In this document: in pieces, positions 11,582 through 21,063 of the stretch
Position numbering within the stretch: the stretch's first letter is position 1
How the letters are laid out: every line of letters starts with the position of its first letter
Made by a program: the position numbers and the translations under genes
Notes under the pieces: generated by a model
Database searches by the model: none
What the model was told of the DNA's origin: nothing
The model's input: the letters and a program-made list of their open reading frames with translations, nothing else
Assembly (NCBI RefSeq): GCF_924101635.2
Contig: NZ_CAKMAA020000062.1
Span: 24,334 to 88,333, forward strand
From: Candidatus Nitrotoga sp. HW29
GTDB lineage: Bacteria > Pseudomonadota > Gammaproteobacteria > Burkholderiales > Gallionellaceae
DNA: 64,000 bases
Reading direction: 5' to 3'

Positions 11582-12631
11582 ATGAGATCTACACAATCAT
11601 TAAAGTTTATTGTGCTTGCACTTTGCTCACTGGGCGCCCAAGCCGATGAAATTTTACTAAAAAATGGCGACCGAATTTCCGGTACCGTACTTAGTAAATC
11701 CGGAAAACTTCTAGAAATAAAAACCGCTTATGCTGAAAAAATCGTTATCAAATGGGATGCCGTGCAAACTTTAAAAACTGACAAACCCCTGGCTATCACG
11801 CTCTCCGATAAACAGGAACTCATCGGTATAGCTAACACTGCAACAAACGACTCCTTAACCTTGAACAGCAGTGGTGTGTATAACTCCCAGCCTATCCCAT
11901 TAGCCAATATCAAAGAAATCAATAAAAAATTCTTCTCCGGTAGTGCCAATATCGGTGGCAATCTGGCAAACGGTAACACCAATAGAAACTCTTTTCATGG
12001 TGATGCAGATGTAACCATGCGTGGGCGTGACGACAAGGTTTCTTTCGGCGGGCAATACAACTACTCTGATGCCCAAGTGGGTGGTAAAACCGAATTAAAT
12101 GCACGTAACTTCCAAATGTATGGCAACTACTCTCATTTTTTTTCTGATAAAGTCTACGGTTATGCGCATGGATTATTCACCAACGATCGTTTTCAGGATA
12201 TCCAACTACGCTCTGCCTTCGGTATCGGTGCTGGCTACGAAATTTTTGCTTCGGACGATTTAAATCTATCAGTTGAGGCAGGACCCGACTACGTCAATGT
12301 TAACCGTTATGATCATCCCTATATCATGACCGGTTGTCAAAATGGTACCAACAAGCCTTGCAACTTGCCCGATGAGGCCAGTATGGCTGGCCGTTGGGCC
12401 GTTAATTATGACCAGTTTTTCTTTAATCGTGGCGTACAGCTATTCCATAAACATGAGGGGATTATCGGTAACGGTTTATTCGTTAGAACCCGCACAGGTT
12501 TCCGTATGCCTTTATGGAGCGGCATTCAGTTTACCAACGAAATACAATGGGACTACTACGATAGAAACGCGGATTACGGTAAAAAAACTTTGGATACCCG
12601 TTATTTATTCAGCTTAGGCTATGGTTGGTAA
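11582..12631 (+). CDS. DUF481-family outer-membrane protein (YdiY-like)
   Basis: 349 aa with a short N-terminal signal peptide ending near ALCSLGAQA. An SH3-like N-terminal segment follows (DEILLKNGDRISGTVLSKSGKLLEIKT, about residues 22-48), as is common in front of DUF481 barrels. The rest (about 120-349) is rich in alternating aromatic beta strands (QYNYSDAQVGGK, FQMYGNYSHFF, FLFSLGYGW-like end RYLFSLGYGW), consistent with an outer-membrane barrel ending in an aromatic residue. The family's function is unknown (E. coli YdiY responds to acid). RBS GGAGGG is good. It is not clearly in an operon. Confidence 0.82.
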   Translation: MRSTQSLKFIVLALCSLGAQADEILLKNGDRISGTVLSKSGKLLEIKTAYAEKIVIKWDAVQTLKTDKPLAITLSDKQELIGIANTATNDSLTLNSSGVYNSQPIPLANIKEINKKFFSGSANIGGNLANGNTNRNSFHGDADVTMRGRDDKVSFGGQYNYSDAQVGGKTELNARNFQMYGNYSHFFSDKVYGYAHGLFTNDRFQDIQLRSAFGIGAGYEIFASDDLNLSVEAGPDYVNVNRYDHPYIMTGCQNGTNKPCNLPDEASMAGRWAVNYDQFFFNRGVQLFHKHEGIIGNGLFVRTRTGFRMPLWSGIQFTNEIQWDYYDRNADYGKKTLDTRYLFSLGYGW

Positions 12632-12640
12632 ATCCACAAA

Positions 12641-12727
12641 GAAGATTACAAAAGGGTAAGGGGTAGCGGCAATGTATTTAACCGCACAAGTAAAATTACC
12701 CTTACCCGACCCTCACGTTAAATCTTC
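12641..12727. other. Nested inverted-repeat region downstream of the DUF481 gene
   Basis: Three nested complementary pairs are visible: GAAGATT (12641-12647) with AATCTTC (12721-12727), GGGTAAGGG (12654-12662) with CCCTTACCC (12699-12707), and GCGG (12665-12668) with CCGC (12682-12685). This could be a terminator region shared by the convergent genes, or a structured RNA. There is no U-tract. Confidence 0.45.
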
Positions 12728-12787
12728 ATAGAAAATTTTATCGGTACGATTGTTGTACGATTAATCAAGCCGAACACACCGCCACCG

Positions 12788-12801
12788 CCCTCGAACGAGG
12801 G
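12788..12801. other. Short perfect hairpin in the convergent gap
   Basis: CCCTCG-AA-CGAGGG is a perfect 6-bp stem with a 2-nt loop. It lies in the 245-bp gap between the convergent DUF481 and BASS-transporter genes. No U-tract follows on either strand. It may act as a transcription barrier. Confidence 0.3.
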
Positions 12802-12876
12802 ACAATCTTTACACGATGGTTGCGACCTGAATCGGCATCGCCAGTAGCGAACATCTAGACGAATAACAGTGGCCCT

Positions 12877-13917
12877 TTATCCGCTTACTTTTTTATTCAT
12901 TATCTCGTTCACAGTCCCCGCAGCAATATGCTGAATCAAATTATAGAAAATAATTGGCACCATGATGTTCGGGTAAGAAGGTAAAGCCAACGATGCCAAC
13001 ACTAATCCTGTCCCGTTATTATTCATACCCAGTCCGAACATCAGTGAGACGCGCTCAGTCCGATCCAATTTGAACAAGCTGCTCATACCATACCCTGCAG
13101 CAAACAACGTTAAACAGAGGCCTCCGGAAATGATCAACGTGATGGCCAGGAAATCATAATCCTGATCAGATATGGCTTGGGGCAGAGATACGGCAGCATT
13201 GGAGTAATTCAACAACAATAAAACAATGCTATTAATGAATTTCAAATAAGGCATTCCTGCAACTATCCGATTTTCAGCAACTATCGAACGCACCACAATG
13301 CCCAACAATGACGGCAATACGACCCAAAGACCTAAAAATGCCCCGGAACCGTAAACTGCCAAGCCTTGCAAGACCTTTTCAAACTCTTCCGAGGCCATTT
13401 CACCAAAAATATTAAACGTTACCGGGGTGATGATCGGACTTAAAATTGTAGAGAACAGAACCAATCCCAGGCTCAATGCCAAATTACCATTGGCATTTTG
13501 TGCCCAAGCGGTTGACCCTCCGGCAATCGGCATGGCTGCAACCAATGCCAAACCCACGAGAATGTGTTGAGCTTCCTCCGGCTCATACCAAAACTGCATC
13601 AAGACTGTTACACCAAAAATATAGATAATTGGGATGGTTATGTTCGCAATTAGCCCGATCAGCAATATATATTTCTTTTCAAAATATTTTTTAATATGGG
13701 AAACATTCAACCCCAAGCCAGCATTGAACATAAGTATGGCAAGCATAACCATCAGCAACGATATATTTGTTTTCTGCTGGTAGATAGTAATCTCACCGAA
13801 AGAAATATTTCTTATTTGGAGACCAGGGGCGGGTACAACGACGGCGATAGCATATGCGGCGATCAAAAACCAGAGCAGGTGACGGTGCAGAAATCGAGCT
13901 ATCGAGAGAAAGTTCAA
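12877..13917 (-). CDS. BASS/SBF-family transporter (bile acid:sodium symporter fold)
   Basis: 346 aa polytopic membrane protein with nine to ten hydrophobic helices. The hallmark of the family is the double crossover region, seen here as MPIAGGSTAWAQNANGNLALS (about residues 128-148) and again near FGLGMNNNGTGLVLASLALP. Members move organic anions (bile acids, pyruvate, pantoate) or, in the related ACR3 group, arsenite, mostly with sodium. The substrate cannot be told here. The start is unsure: a stop codon precedes the TTG at 13917 directly and no ATG occurs for many codons, so a TTG start is likely. No clear ribosome-binding site is seen. It lies 40 bp from the cca stop on the same strand. 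Confidence 0.8.
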   Translation of the reverse strand: MNFLSIARFLHRHLLWFLIAAYAIAVVVPAPGLQIRNISFGEITIYQQKTNISLLMVMLAILMFNAGLGLNVSHIKKYFEKKYILLIGLIANITIPIIYIFGVTVLMQFWYEPEEAQHILVGLALVAAMPIAGGSTAWAQNANGNLALSLGLVLFSTILSPIITPVTFNIFGEMASEEFEKVLQGLAVYGSGAFLGLWVVLPSLLGIVVRSIVAENRIVAGMPYLKFINSIVLLLLNYSNAAVSLPQAISDQDYDFLAITLIISGGLCLTLFAAGYGMSSLFKLDRTERVSLMFGLGMNNNGTGLVLASLALPSYPNIMVPIIFYNLIQHIAAGTVNEIMNKKVSG

Positions 13918-13956
13918 CTAATTATCTGAATCTATATATATTTAACGGCGCAAAAT

Positions 13957-15183
13957 TCAACGTTCCATTGCCCGTTCCACTGCCATAATCCGTGCCTCAC
14001 GCACTTTCTCAGCAATAACACTTTTATCCTCACATTGCTGCGCAATCTCTCCTGCATCCACCGTCTGCGTCACCCGTAACATTCTCAGCAGATATTCCGC
14101 TTGCGGATAAGCATCCTGTTCATGTCCGGTCCGCCCCCGCGCATCCGAAGCACATGATTGCAAAAGTTGTGCGAAGCGTTCCGGCCTGCGCCACGCATCA
14201 CAACTCTGCAGTATAGCGACAATCGTATCAGGGCGTAGCTCAGGGGCACGATGCACGTTACCGTGATAGCGTGCCACCAACAAGCCGAGGTCGCGGCATT
14301 CGTTTGGCACACGCAAACGCACGCACAAATCACGCAACAAATCGACACTGCGTACCTCGTGGCCGATGTGGCGCGGTAAAATATCCGCTGGCGTATTCCC
14401 CTTGCCAAGGTCGTGTGTGAGTGCAGAGAAACGCACTTCCAGCGGGTAGTCATGTTGTGCCGCATCGTCCAGCACCAACATGGTGTGTATACCGCAATCG
14501 ATTTCCGGATGATATTTAGGCGGCTGTGGTACGCCAAACAGCGCATCTACTTCCGGCAAGATTTTTACAAGCGCACCGCAATCACGTAGCGTGAAAAAAA
14601 AACGCGACGGTACTTTTTCCATCAGGCCACGCGCCAGCTCTTGCCACACACGTTCCGGCACCAGCGCATCCACTTCACCATTTTCAACCATTGCGCGCAT
14701 CAGCGACAACGTCTCCGGTGCTATGTTGAAACCAAAACGCGCCACAAAGCGCGCTGCGCGCAGAATTCGCACCGGGTCTTCACTAAATGCCGAACTAACA
14801 TGGCGCAAAATTCCGGCTCGCAAGTCGGCGATACCGTTATAGGGGTCAATTAAATTGCCATCTGGATCGCGTGCAATAGCGTTTATGGTGAAATCGCGGC
14901 GCTGCAAGTCTTGCTCCAGCGTCACGTCCGGCGCAGCATGAATGGCAAACCCTCTATAGCCGGGCGCGGTTTTACGCTCAGTGCGTGCCAACGCATATTC
15001 CTCATGTTGCTGCGGATGCAAAAATACCGGAAAATCCTTGCCTACCGGTGTATAACCGCGCGCCACCATGTCTTCCGGCGTACTCCCCACCACCACCCAA
15101 TCATGATCATTCACGGGCAAGCCGAGCAGTTCGTCGCGCACAGCGCCACCAACACTATAAATTTTCAGGCCACTATCTTTCAT
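13957..15183 (-). CDS. cca: Multifunctional CCA-adding tRNA nucleotidyltransferase
   Basis: Adds or repairs the 3' CCA of tRNAs. 408 aa, the length of the gamma/betaproteobacterial multifunctional form. The N-terminal nucleotidyltransferase domain has GGAVRDELLG (about residues 12-21) and the metal-binding DxD-like NDHDWVVVG. RRDFTINAIA and a DPVRILRAARFVARF segment follow. The C-terminal HD phosphohydrolase domain carries HTMLVL...LTHDLGKG. The ATG at 15183 overlaps the 3' end of slt by 11 bp, so the two genes are transcribed together. Confidence 0.95.
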   Translation of the reverse strand: MKDSGLKIYSVGGAVRDELLGLPVNDHDWVVVGSTPEDMVARGYTPVGKDFPVFLHPQQHEEYALARTERKTAPGYRGFAIHAAPDVTLEQDLQRRDFTINAIARDPDGNLIDPYNGIADLRAGILRHVSSAFSEDPVRILRAARFVARFGFNIAPETLSLMRAMVENGEVDALVPERVWQELARGLMEKVPSRFFFTLRDCGALVKILPEVDALFGVPQPPKYHPEIDCGIHTMLVLDDAAQHDYPLEVRFSALTHDLGKGNTPADILPRHIGHEVRSVDLLRDLCVRLRVPNECRDLGLLVARYHGNVHRAPELRPDTIVAILQSCDAWRRPERFAQLLQSCASDARGRTGHEQDAYPQAEYLLRMLRVTQTVDAGEIAQQCEDKSVIAEKVREARIMAVERAMER

Positions 15184-17110
15184 CGGGAGTAGCCTGCTGG
15201 TTAGTAGTATTTTTTGCCGTAATTACCCCCAAACGTTGCTTAAGAGAACGAGGTGTCTGGCCGAAAAGCTGAGAGTAATACATGGTATTACTCATCACTT
15301 TTTTGACGTAGTTACGCGTTTCATCAAAGGGAATATTTTCGGTATACACGGCGCCTTCCAATGAGCTTTCTCCACGCCATTTACGGGCACGTGCAGGCCC
15401 GGCGTTATAAGCGGCCGAGGCCAGCACCGGATTATTATCGAGTGACGATAGCACCGTTTTCATATAATACGTACCCAACTTAAAATGAGTATCCAGTTGA
15501 TTCACAAGTGTCTGACGATAACTCTTTATCCCTATTTTTTGCGCTATCCAACGCGCCGTGGCAGGCATAATCTGCATAAGACCTGTCGCGCCTACTGGCG
15601 ATTTGGCTTGATAGACGAAACGACTCTCCTGCCGTATTAAGCCATACACCCAGGCTTCTTCCAGTTCATTCTTGCGAACATGACTCTGCAATACTTCCCG
15701 GTAGGGTGCAAGATAACGCAAGCTGAAGTCATGTATCTGAACGGTGCGATCAGCGGTGTTGATAGCATGGTCATACATCCCGTTGCGGCGCGCAATCTCA
15801 GCCGCCACCAATAACTGTTGGTCATCCAGCTTGCGCGCCGCCCATGCCCATTCTCTGGCCGCATCAGTGCGTAAATCCATACGATATAACGCCAGTGTAC
15901 GTTGGACGGCGGGCTGCGCCAGCATTGCATTTATTGTCGCTTTGCTTGGTTGATAACTGGCAGGCATCGTTGCAGTAGCAGTTACTCCGAGCTCCTCGGT
16001 AGCAAGTTGGCCGTAAAAATTATGTTCGCCGCTCAATTCAGTAAACAGCACATTCGCTTCCGGCAAACTTCCCCATGCTTTCAGCGCACGTGCTTTCCAA
16101 TAACGCCAGACACCCTCTTGCTGTTGTTGCGGCGTCATGGCATTAATGCTCGCCCAAACCTCATGCCAATTCTGCGTAAGCAAGGCGGTTCGGGCACGCC
16201 ATGCCAGCTGCGGCCCAGTTAGAGGCGCCTCACCAGCCGCCTTGTACCATTCCAGCGCACGCGCATCTCGCTTGCGTGCCGCTTCGTAACCTAACCACCC
16301 ATAAAAATAATACTGCTCATCGGTAGTAAAATAGGTCGCTTTTTTTTCCCATTGTGAATAAGCTAATTGCGGCGATTGCTTGGCAAGCCGTAGCAAAGCA
16401 AACATCGCTACCGCGCGCTGCGCTTCGGAGGCATTATCCAGCTTGGCTGTAACGAGATAACGCATCTGATCAGTGGCGGCACTATCCAGTTCGGATGCAG
16501 AAAGTACGCGCTTGGCAGGCAGCCTCTCCGAGAGCTGTTTAGCCAACGTCACATTACCGGCTTCGAGTGCCAGGCGTAAACGTAGCCATACATCCGTTGC
16601 ACTGATGATACCGTTAGCAATTGCCATATCGAACAATGGAACACAACTTTCCGGCATTTCCGCGCTGTTAGTTAACCACAGGTTGCGTGCCTCATGCAGC
16701 ACTTGTTCTTCTTGCAGACGTTGACGCGATCGCAGGGCGTAACAGGTTAAATCAACCTCTCCGTCCACCAGACGGGGATATTGTGAGGCAAATTCTTCCC
16801 ATTGTTGCTTTTTCCCAAGCAGCCTCAACCATTCCGCACGCAGACGGTTAACGACCGGGGTATCATCAGGGCGTGCCAAAAATACCTGAATATCGGCGAC
16901 GCTCGCCGTTTCTAATCGCATACGCAACTGGTAGTAAGCCAGATAGGGTTCTAGCGAAGAGTTCTTTAATCGCGCGGCCATGCGATCAAGCTTTACTGCA
17001 TCACCCATCCGAAATGCATCACGCGCGGCGAGAAAATCCGCATCCTGATTTGCCTCTACCAAAGCAGGAATAAAAAGCAATACAAACACAAAAAACTTTA
17101 ACAAACGCAT
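15173..17110 (-). CDS. slt: Soluble lytic murein transglycosylase (Slt70-type)
   Basis: Periplasmic enzyme that cleaves the MurNAc-GlcNAc bond of peptidoglycan to give 1,6-anhydro ends. 645 aa from the ATG at 17110, which has a good AAGGG site 8 nt upstream and yields a clear signal peptide (MRLLKFFVFVLLFIPALVEA). An in-frame GTG at 17146 would add a non-signal tail. The large middle part is the alpha-superhelical U/L ring. The C-terminal SLT domain shows GLIRQESRFVYQAKSPVGATG (catalytic Glu), LMQIMPATA and SAAYNAGPARARKW. It ends inside the start of cca. Confidence 0.93.
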   Translation of the reverse strand: MRLLKFFVFVLLFIPALVEANQDADFLAARDAFRMGDAVKLDRMAARLKNSSLEPYLAYYQLRMRLETASVADIQVFLARPDDTPVVNRLRAEWLRLLGKKQQWEEFASQYPRLVDGEVDLTCYALRSRQRLQEEQVLHEARNLWLTNSAEMPESCVPLFDMAIANGIISATDVWLRLRLALEAGNVTLAKQLSERLPAKRVLSASELDSAATDQMRYLVTAKLDNASEAQRAVAMFALLRLAKQSPQLAYSQWEKKATYFTTDEQYYFYGWLGYEAARKRDARALEWYKAAGEAPLTGPQLAWRARTALLTQNWHEVWASINAMTPQQQQEGVWRYWKARALKAWGSLPEANVLFTELSGEHNFYGQLATEELGVTATATMPASYQPSKATINAMLAQPAVQRTLALYRMDLRTDAAREWAWAARKLDDQQLLVAAEIARRNGMYDHAINTADRTVQIHDFSLRYLAPYREVLQSHVRKNELEEAWVYGLIRQESRFVYQAKSPVGATGLMQIMPATARWIAQKIGIKSYRQTLVNQLDTHFKLGTYYMKTVLSSLDNNPVLASAAYNAGPARARKWRGESSLEGAVYTENIPFDETRNYVKKVMSNTMYYSQLFGQTPRSLKQRLGVITAKNTTNQQATPDER

Positions 17111-17556
17111 GGATAATGCCCTTATAAAATTCCGCTTAGCCGCCACATTTCGACTGATGTTGAAATTTTTGCATAACAGGCGATTCCATATTTATATTGC
17201 AATGAATGCATCTCTTCTACCTATCGCTGGACAGTGCTCCAAACTTGAACTTGGCGCGATTTTTTGTCCGCATTGACACGCGATCAACGCATTTTTCAAC
17301 CATACACGGGGTAAATACTTTATCAGATAAGCAAAATATTTCTGTGCACGAATAACTGAGATGCTATTTTTTTAAAAAAGTTTACAAATGATGCTTTAGC
17401 CAACATATACCAATGATAAAGGTGATACATAGTTACCGATTTATTATTATTGTAAATGCAAAGCTAAGCATCCTCCATATAGGCATGGAGAGGGGATGCA
17501 AAAACCTGTAAAATCCTGAAATTCAAAAATTCTATTAATTAATGCAAGGAAAACAC
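17111..17556. other. Divergent slt/fbp intergenic region
   Basis: 446 bases of AT-rich DNA between two divergent genes, so promoters for both must lie here. I could not fix a convincing -35/-10 pair. The fbp ribosome-binding site AAGGA lies 6 nt before its ATG. No RNA gene or repeat copy is seen. Confidence 0.5.
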
Positions 17557-18561
17557 ATGAGCAAGAACCTAGTGCAATTTATGATCGAAGAACAAAGACA
17601 ATGTCCAAGTGCAACCGGTGACTTTACCGGGTTGCTCAGTGACATCATTGTGGCCTGCAAACAAATTTCCCATAGTGTAAATAAGGGGGCATTGATCGGT
17701 GTCCTCGGAAGTGCAGGTAGCGAAAATATCCAAGGCGAAACGCAAAAAAAGCTGGATGTAATAACCAATGACATTTTTATCGAAGCAAACCAATGGAGCG
17801 GCCATCTTGCCGCTATGGCATCTGAAGAAATGGATGACATCTACCCAATTCCTGCGCAATATCCAAAAGGTAAGTACTTGCTGACGTTTGACCCGCTGGA
17901 TGGTTCGTCCAACATTGATGTAAATATTTCCGTTGGTACTATTTTCTCGATTTTGCGTTGCCCCGATGGAGTAACAAACCCGACTGCAGAGGATTTCCTG
18001 CAACCGGGCACCAAGCAGGTCTGCGCCGGTTATGCGCTATATGGCCCCTCTACAATGTTAGTACTTACCACTGGACATGGCGTAAATGGCTTTACGCTGA
18101 ACAATGACATCGGGGAGTTCATACTGTCTCATCCCAATATGACCATTCCGATCGATACCCAGGAATTTGCCATCAACATGTCTAACCAGCGTTTCTGGGA
18201 AGCGCCGGTGCAACGTTATGTGGATGAATGTGTAAAAGGTAAAACGCCAGGAGGACGAGAAAAAAACTTCAACATGCGCTGGGTGGCTTCGATGGTTGCA
18301 GAAGTGCACCGTATCCTGACTCGCGGCGGCATCTTTATGTACCCATTCGACAACAAGGAAGTGGGCAAGGCAGGTAAATTGCGTTTACTATATGAAGCTA
18401 ATCCCATGTCTTTCATCGTGGAGCAAGCAGGAGGGGTATGCTCCACCGGTCGCGAACGTATCATGGAGCTCAAGCCAACGGGCTTGCACCAACGTGTGCC
18501 GGTGATTCTTGGTTCAAAAAATGAAGTAGAACGTGTGGTGGGTTATCACAAAGGGGCGTAA
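17557..18561 (+). CDS. fbp: Fructose-1,6-bisphosphatase class I
   Basis: Hydrolyses fructose-1,6-bisphosphate to fructose-6-phosphate in gluconeogenesis and in regeneration of the Calvin-cycle acceptor. 334 aa. Visible are [11 protein letters not shown] (metal-ligand glutamates), the signature [29 protein letters not shown], and the C-terminal [17 protein letters not shown] start at ATG 17557, which has AAGGA 6 nt upstream. An earlier in-frame ATG (17542) lies before that site. Autotrophs with prkB commonly keep fbp, but here the two are not linked. Confidence 0.95.
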   Translation: MSKNLVQFMIEEQRQCPSATGDFTGLLSDIIVACKQISHSVNKGALIGVLGSAGSENIQGETQKKLDVITNDIFIEANQWSGHLAAMASEEMDDIYPIPAQYPKGKYLLTFDPLDGSSNIDVNISVGTIFSILRCPDGVTNPTAEDFLQPGTKQVCAGYALYGPSTMLVLTTGHGVNGFTLNNDIGEFILSHPNMTIPIDTQEFAINMSNQRFWEAPVQRYVDECVKGKTPGGREKNFNMRWVASMVAEVHRILTRGGIFMYPFDNKEVGKAGKLRLLYEANPMSFIVEQAGGVCSTGRERIMELKPTGLHQRVPVILGSKNEVERVVGYHKGA

Positions 18562-18583
18562 CACAATTAAACGAATGCTGCTG

Positions 18584-18612
18584 ACCCGCCGATCAAAACT
18601 GTCCCGGCGGGT
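18584..18612 (+). terminator. Hairpin after fbp, possible terminator
   Basis: ACCCGCCG (18584-18591) pairs with CGGCGGGT (18605-18612) across a 13-nt loop, 23 bases past the fbp stop. A run of five T follows only about 12 bases later, so this is a weak or Rho-assisted terminator candidate. Confidence 0.5.
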
Positions 18613-18766
18613 AGCCAACCTGATTTTTAATAAGTTTTTAAAACTGGCAAGGCTATTCTGGATTTCAAAAGCGCTACATTAATCAATACTTGATCGTCAC
18701 TGAAAAATTCTATTTTCAGACACGCCTAAGCTTATATTAAAAATTACTCAATCAAAAGCACCCTAC

Positions 18767-20284
18767 TTAACCGCGTATAAAATACAAAACAATAAACCCG
18801 AATAAAATTAACGCGACTAATATAACCAGTTGGTTTATTTGTTTTTGTTGGGCCACTAATTCACGTAACACGTTTGCAATTTGCAATCCGGGTTTTTCAT
18901 TCAAAGTTTGGTACAACAAACGCGGTAGTTGCGGCAACAGAATGGCATAGTGTGGCGCTTCTATTTTTAGAGCATTGAGAAAACCGCGCCAACCAATTTG
19001 CTCGCTCATCCAACGTTCCAGCCAGGGCTTGGCAGTCTTCCACAGATCCAGCTCGGGATCCAATTGCAGGCCTAGTCCCTCAACATTAAGCAAAGTTTTT
19101 TGCAACAGCACAAGCTGTGGCTGCACTTCAATGCCAAATTGGCGAGAGGTCTGAAATAAACGCAGCAAGACACGTCCGAATGAAACTTCCCGCAAGGGCC
19201 GGTCAAAAATTGGCTCGCACACGGCCCGAATAGCTGCCTCCAGCTCATCCACCCGGGTAGCCGCAGGCGCCCAGCCGGATTCTATGTGTACTTCCGCCAC
19301 GCGTTTGTAATCACGCCGAAAAAAAGCGATAAAATTCTGTGCAAGATAGTGTTTGTCGGAATCGGTAAGGGTACCCATGATGCCGAAATCCAGAGCGATA
19401 TAGCGGCCACCCGCGTCCACCTGCACATTACCGGGATGCATGTCCGCATGAAAAAAGCCATCACGAAAAACTTGAGTGTAGAAAATTTCCACGCCATTGG
19501 CCGCCAGCGTCGGGAGGTCAATACCGGCCGCACGCAACGCATCTATATGATTGACGGGAAGGCCTGTCATTCGCTCCATTACCATCACTTCATCCGTACA
19601 CCAATCCCAATAAATTTCCGGGACTAGCAACAATTTGGAATTGGCAAAGTTGCGTTTCAATTGACTGGCACTGGAGGCTTCGCGCATCAGGTCGAGTTCG
19701 TTGTGCAGATGTTTCTCGAATTCCTCCACCACTTTGCGCGGCTTGAGCCGTCTGCCGTCCTCCCACCAGCGTTCGATTAAACTCGCGCAAATATCAAGCA
19801 GTGCGATATCGTGCGCGATAACGCGTGCGATGCCGGGACGCAGGATTTTTATTGCAACTTCACGTCCATTTGGCAGCACAGCAAAATGTACTTGAGCCAC
19901 CGATGCACTGGCAATGGGAGTTGTCTCAAAGCTGTAAAACACTTCATTAAGTTTTTTATTGTAGGCAGCCTCCAATAAAGCCACCGCCTGTTCAGAAGGA
20001 AAGGGCGGCACCTGATCTTGTAGTTTTGCAAGCCCATCGGCAATATCGACTGGAATTAGGTCGCGGCGGGTAGACAGCATTTGCCCAAATTTTACAAAGA
20101 TCGGGCCCAAACTCTCCAATGCATGGCGCAATCTCTCTGCACGCGGAGCAGACGTGTCACGTGCAAATAGCAGCAGGTTGATCGGTACCCGCAGCCAGCG
20201 CGTACGTGAATGCGCAAGAAGAAATTCGTCCAAACCGAAGCGCAGTACAACAAAAATTATTTTTAGCAGGCGTAACAGGCGCAT
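18767..20284 (-). CDS. ubiB: Ubiquinone biosynthesis kinase-like protein UbiB
   Basis: ABC1/ADCK-family atypical kinase or ATPase needed for ubiquinone synthesis, anchored in the inner membrane. 505 aa, usual length. Features are the family-specific [14 protein letters not shown] (KxGQ motif, about residues 66-79), [19 protein letters not shown] with the ATP-site lysine, catalytic-loop [10 protein letters not shown] and DFGIMG. Two hydrophobic C-terminal segments end the protein ([18 protein letters not shown]). It is the most distal of the ubiquinone genes here (ubiE, ubiJ, ubiB), all on the minus strand. Confidence 0.95.
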   Translation of the reverse strand: MRLLRLLKIIFVVLRFGLDEFLLAHSRTRWLRVPINLLLFARDTSAPRAERLRHALESLGPIFVKFGQMLSTRRDLIPVDIADGLAKLQDQVPPFPSEQAVALLEAAYNKKLNEVFYSFETTPIASASVAQVHFAVLPNGREVAIKILRPGIARVIAHDIALLDICASLIERWWEDGRRLKPRKVVEEFEKHLHNELDLMREASSASQLKRNFANSKLLLVPEIYWDWCTDEVMVMERMTGLPVNHIDALRAAGIDLPTLAANGVEIFYTQVFRDGFFHADMHPGNVQVDAGGRYIALDFGIMGTLTDSDKHYLAQNFIAFFRRDYKRVAEVHIESGWAPAATRVDELEAAIRAVCEPIFDRPLREVSFGRVLLRLFQTSRQFGIEVQPQLVLLQKTLLNVEGLGLQLDPELDLWKTAKPWLERWMSEQIGWRGFLNALKIEAPHYAILLPQLPRLLYQTLNEKPGLQIANVLRELVAQQKQINQLVILVALILFGFIVLYFIRG

Positions 20285-20404
20285 GAAAATTTTACGAAGA
20301 TTTGATTACTCTGCAGTGCAGGCGAAGTATTCGGCCGTATCTTAAGAATTATGCTTTCTGCTTGATTTTTTCATTTGTCCAAAAACGACTTTAAAGCGGC
20401 CGTT

Positions 20405-20432
20405 AAACATCTGAGAAGAAAATCAGATGTTT
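20405..20432 (-). terminator. Hairpin between ubiJ and ubiB
   Basis: AAACATCTGA (20405-20414) pairs perfectly with TCAGATGTTT (20423-20432) around an 8-nt loop, 57 bp past the ubiJ stop. The stem is 10 bp but AT-rich, and no U-tract follows, so it may only attenuate transcription into ubiB or stabilise the mRNA end. Confidence 0.45.
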
Positions 20433-20488
20433 AAATTCTAAAAAACAACTAAATACATTGCAGTATTATAGAAGATTAACAAGAATTT

Positions 20489-21061
20489 TCAGGATTTAGA
20501 TAATCGCTTGATGCGTTGCTCCAACCGCGCTACATCATCGCGCAGCTTGTCTGTCTGTTGCACAAAATTTGCAACATGAGTGGGTTTGGTAAGTAGCGGG
20601 GATTCTTCCGTCCAGTATTCTGCAAATGCTTGCGACAAGTTGAGTGCAGTATCCTGTATGTATTGCCGACCGCTCTTGGCATATTGCACGATACGTTCGG
20701 CAGCAATATCGCCCGTCACTCGACTTAAATCTTCTGCTGCATCCCAATGTAAGTAACGACTGAGATAAAAAATTTCGGTAAGTAACACGGTATCGCCACA
20801 GCTTTCAATTTGCGCATAAGCTGTTTCATCATGCACCACCAAGCGTGGCAGCAATGATGGTGGAATAGTGCAGCTTGCATCAACGCTTACATCAGCGGCT
20901 GAAACGTGCAATGTGCCATCATCTTGAATAGTATAGGAAAAAATAAACGGCGCGATGGTAAAGCGCGCCGTCTTGCCTGCATGAACTACCAACCGTTGCA
21001 ACGCCCAACCGCTTTGAATGAGCAAGTGGTTCAGTGCAGCAGCGGTCGGCTGAAACAGCAT
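20489..21061 (-). CDS. ubiJ: SCP2-domain ubiquinone biosynthesis accessory factor UbiJ
   Basis: 190 aa. The N-terminal SCP2-like lipid-binding domain spans about residues 15-110 (FTIAPFIFSYTIQDDGTLHVS). A C-terminal coiled-coil-like tail with heptad pattern follows (FVQQTDKLRDDVARLEQRIKRL, about 165-187). UbiJ is the lipid-binding scaffold partner in the soluble Ubi complex of aerobic coenzyme Q synthesis. Placement between ubiE and ubiB supports this over other SCP2 proteins. It begins 2 bp after the Tim44-domain gene ends. Confidence 0.88.
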   Translation of the reverse strand: MLFQPTAAALNHLLIQSGWALQRLVVHAGKTARFTIAPFIFSYTIQDDGTLHVSAADVSVDASCTIPPSLLPRLVVHDETAYAQIESCGDTVLLTEIFYLSRYLHWDAAEDLSRVTGDIAAERIVQYAKSGRQYIQDTALNLSQAFAEYWTEESPLLTKPTHVANFVQQTDKLRDDVARLEQRIKRLSKS

Positions 21062-21063
21062 AT

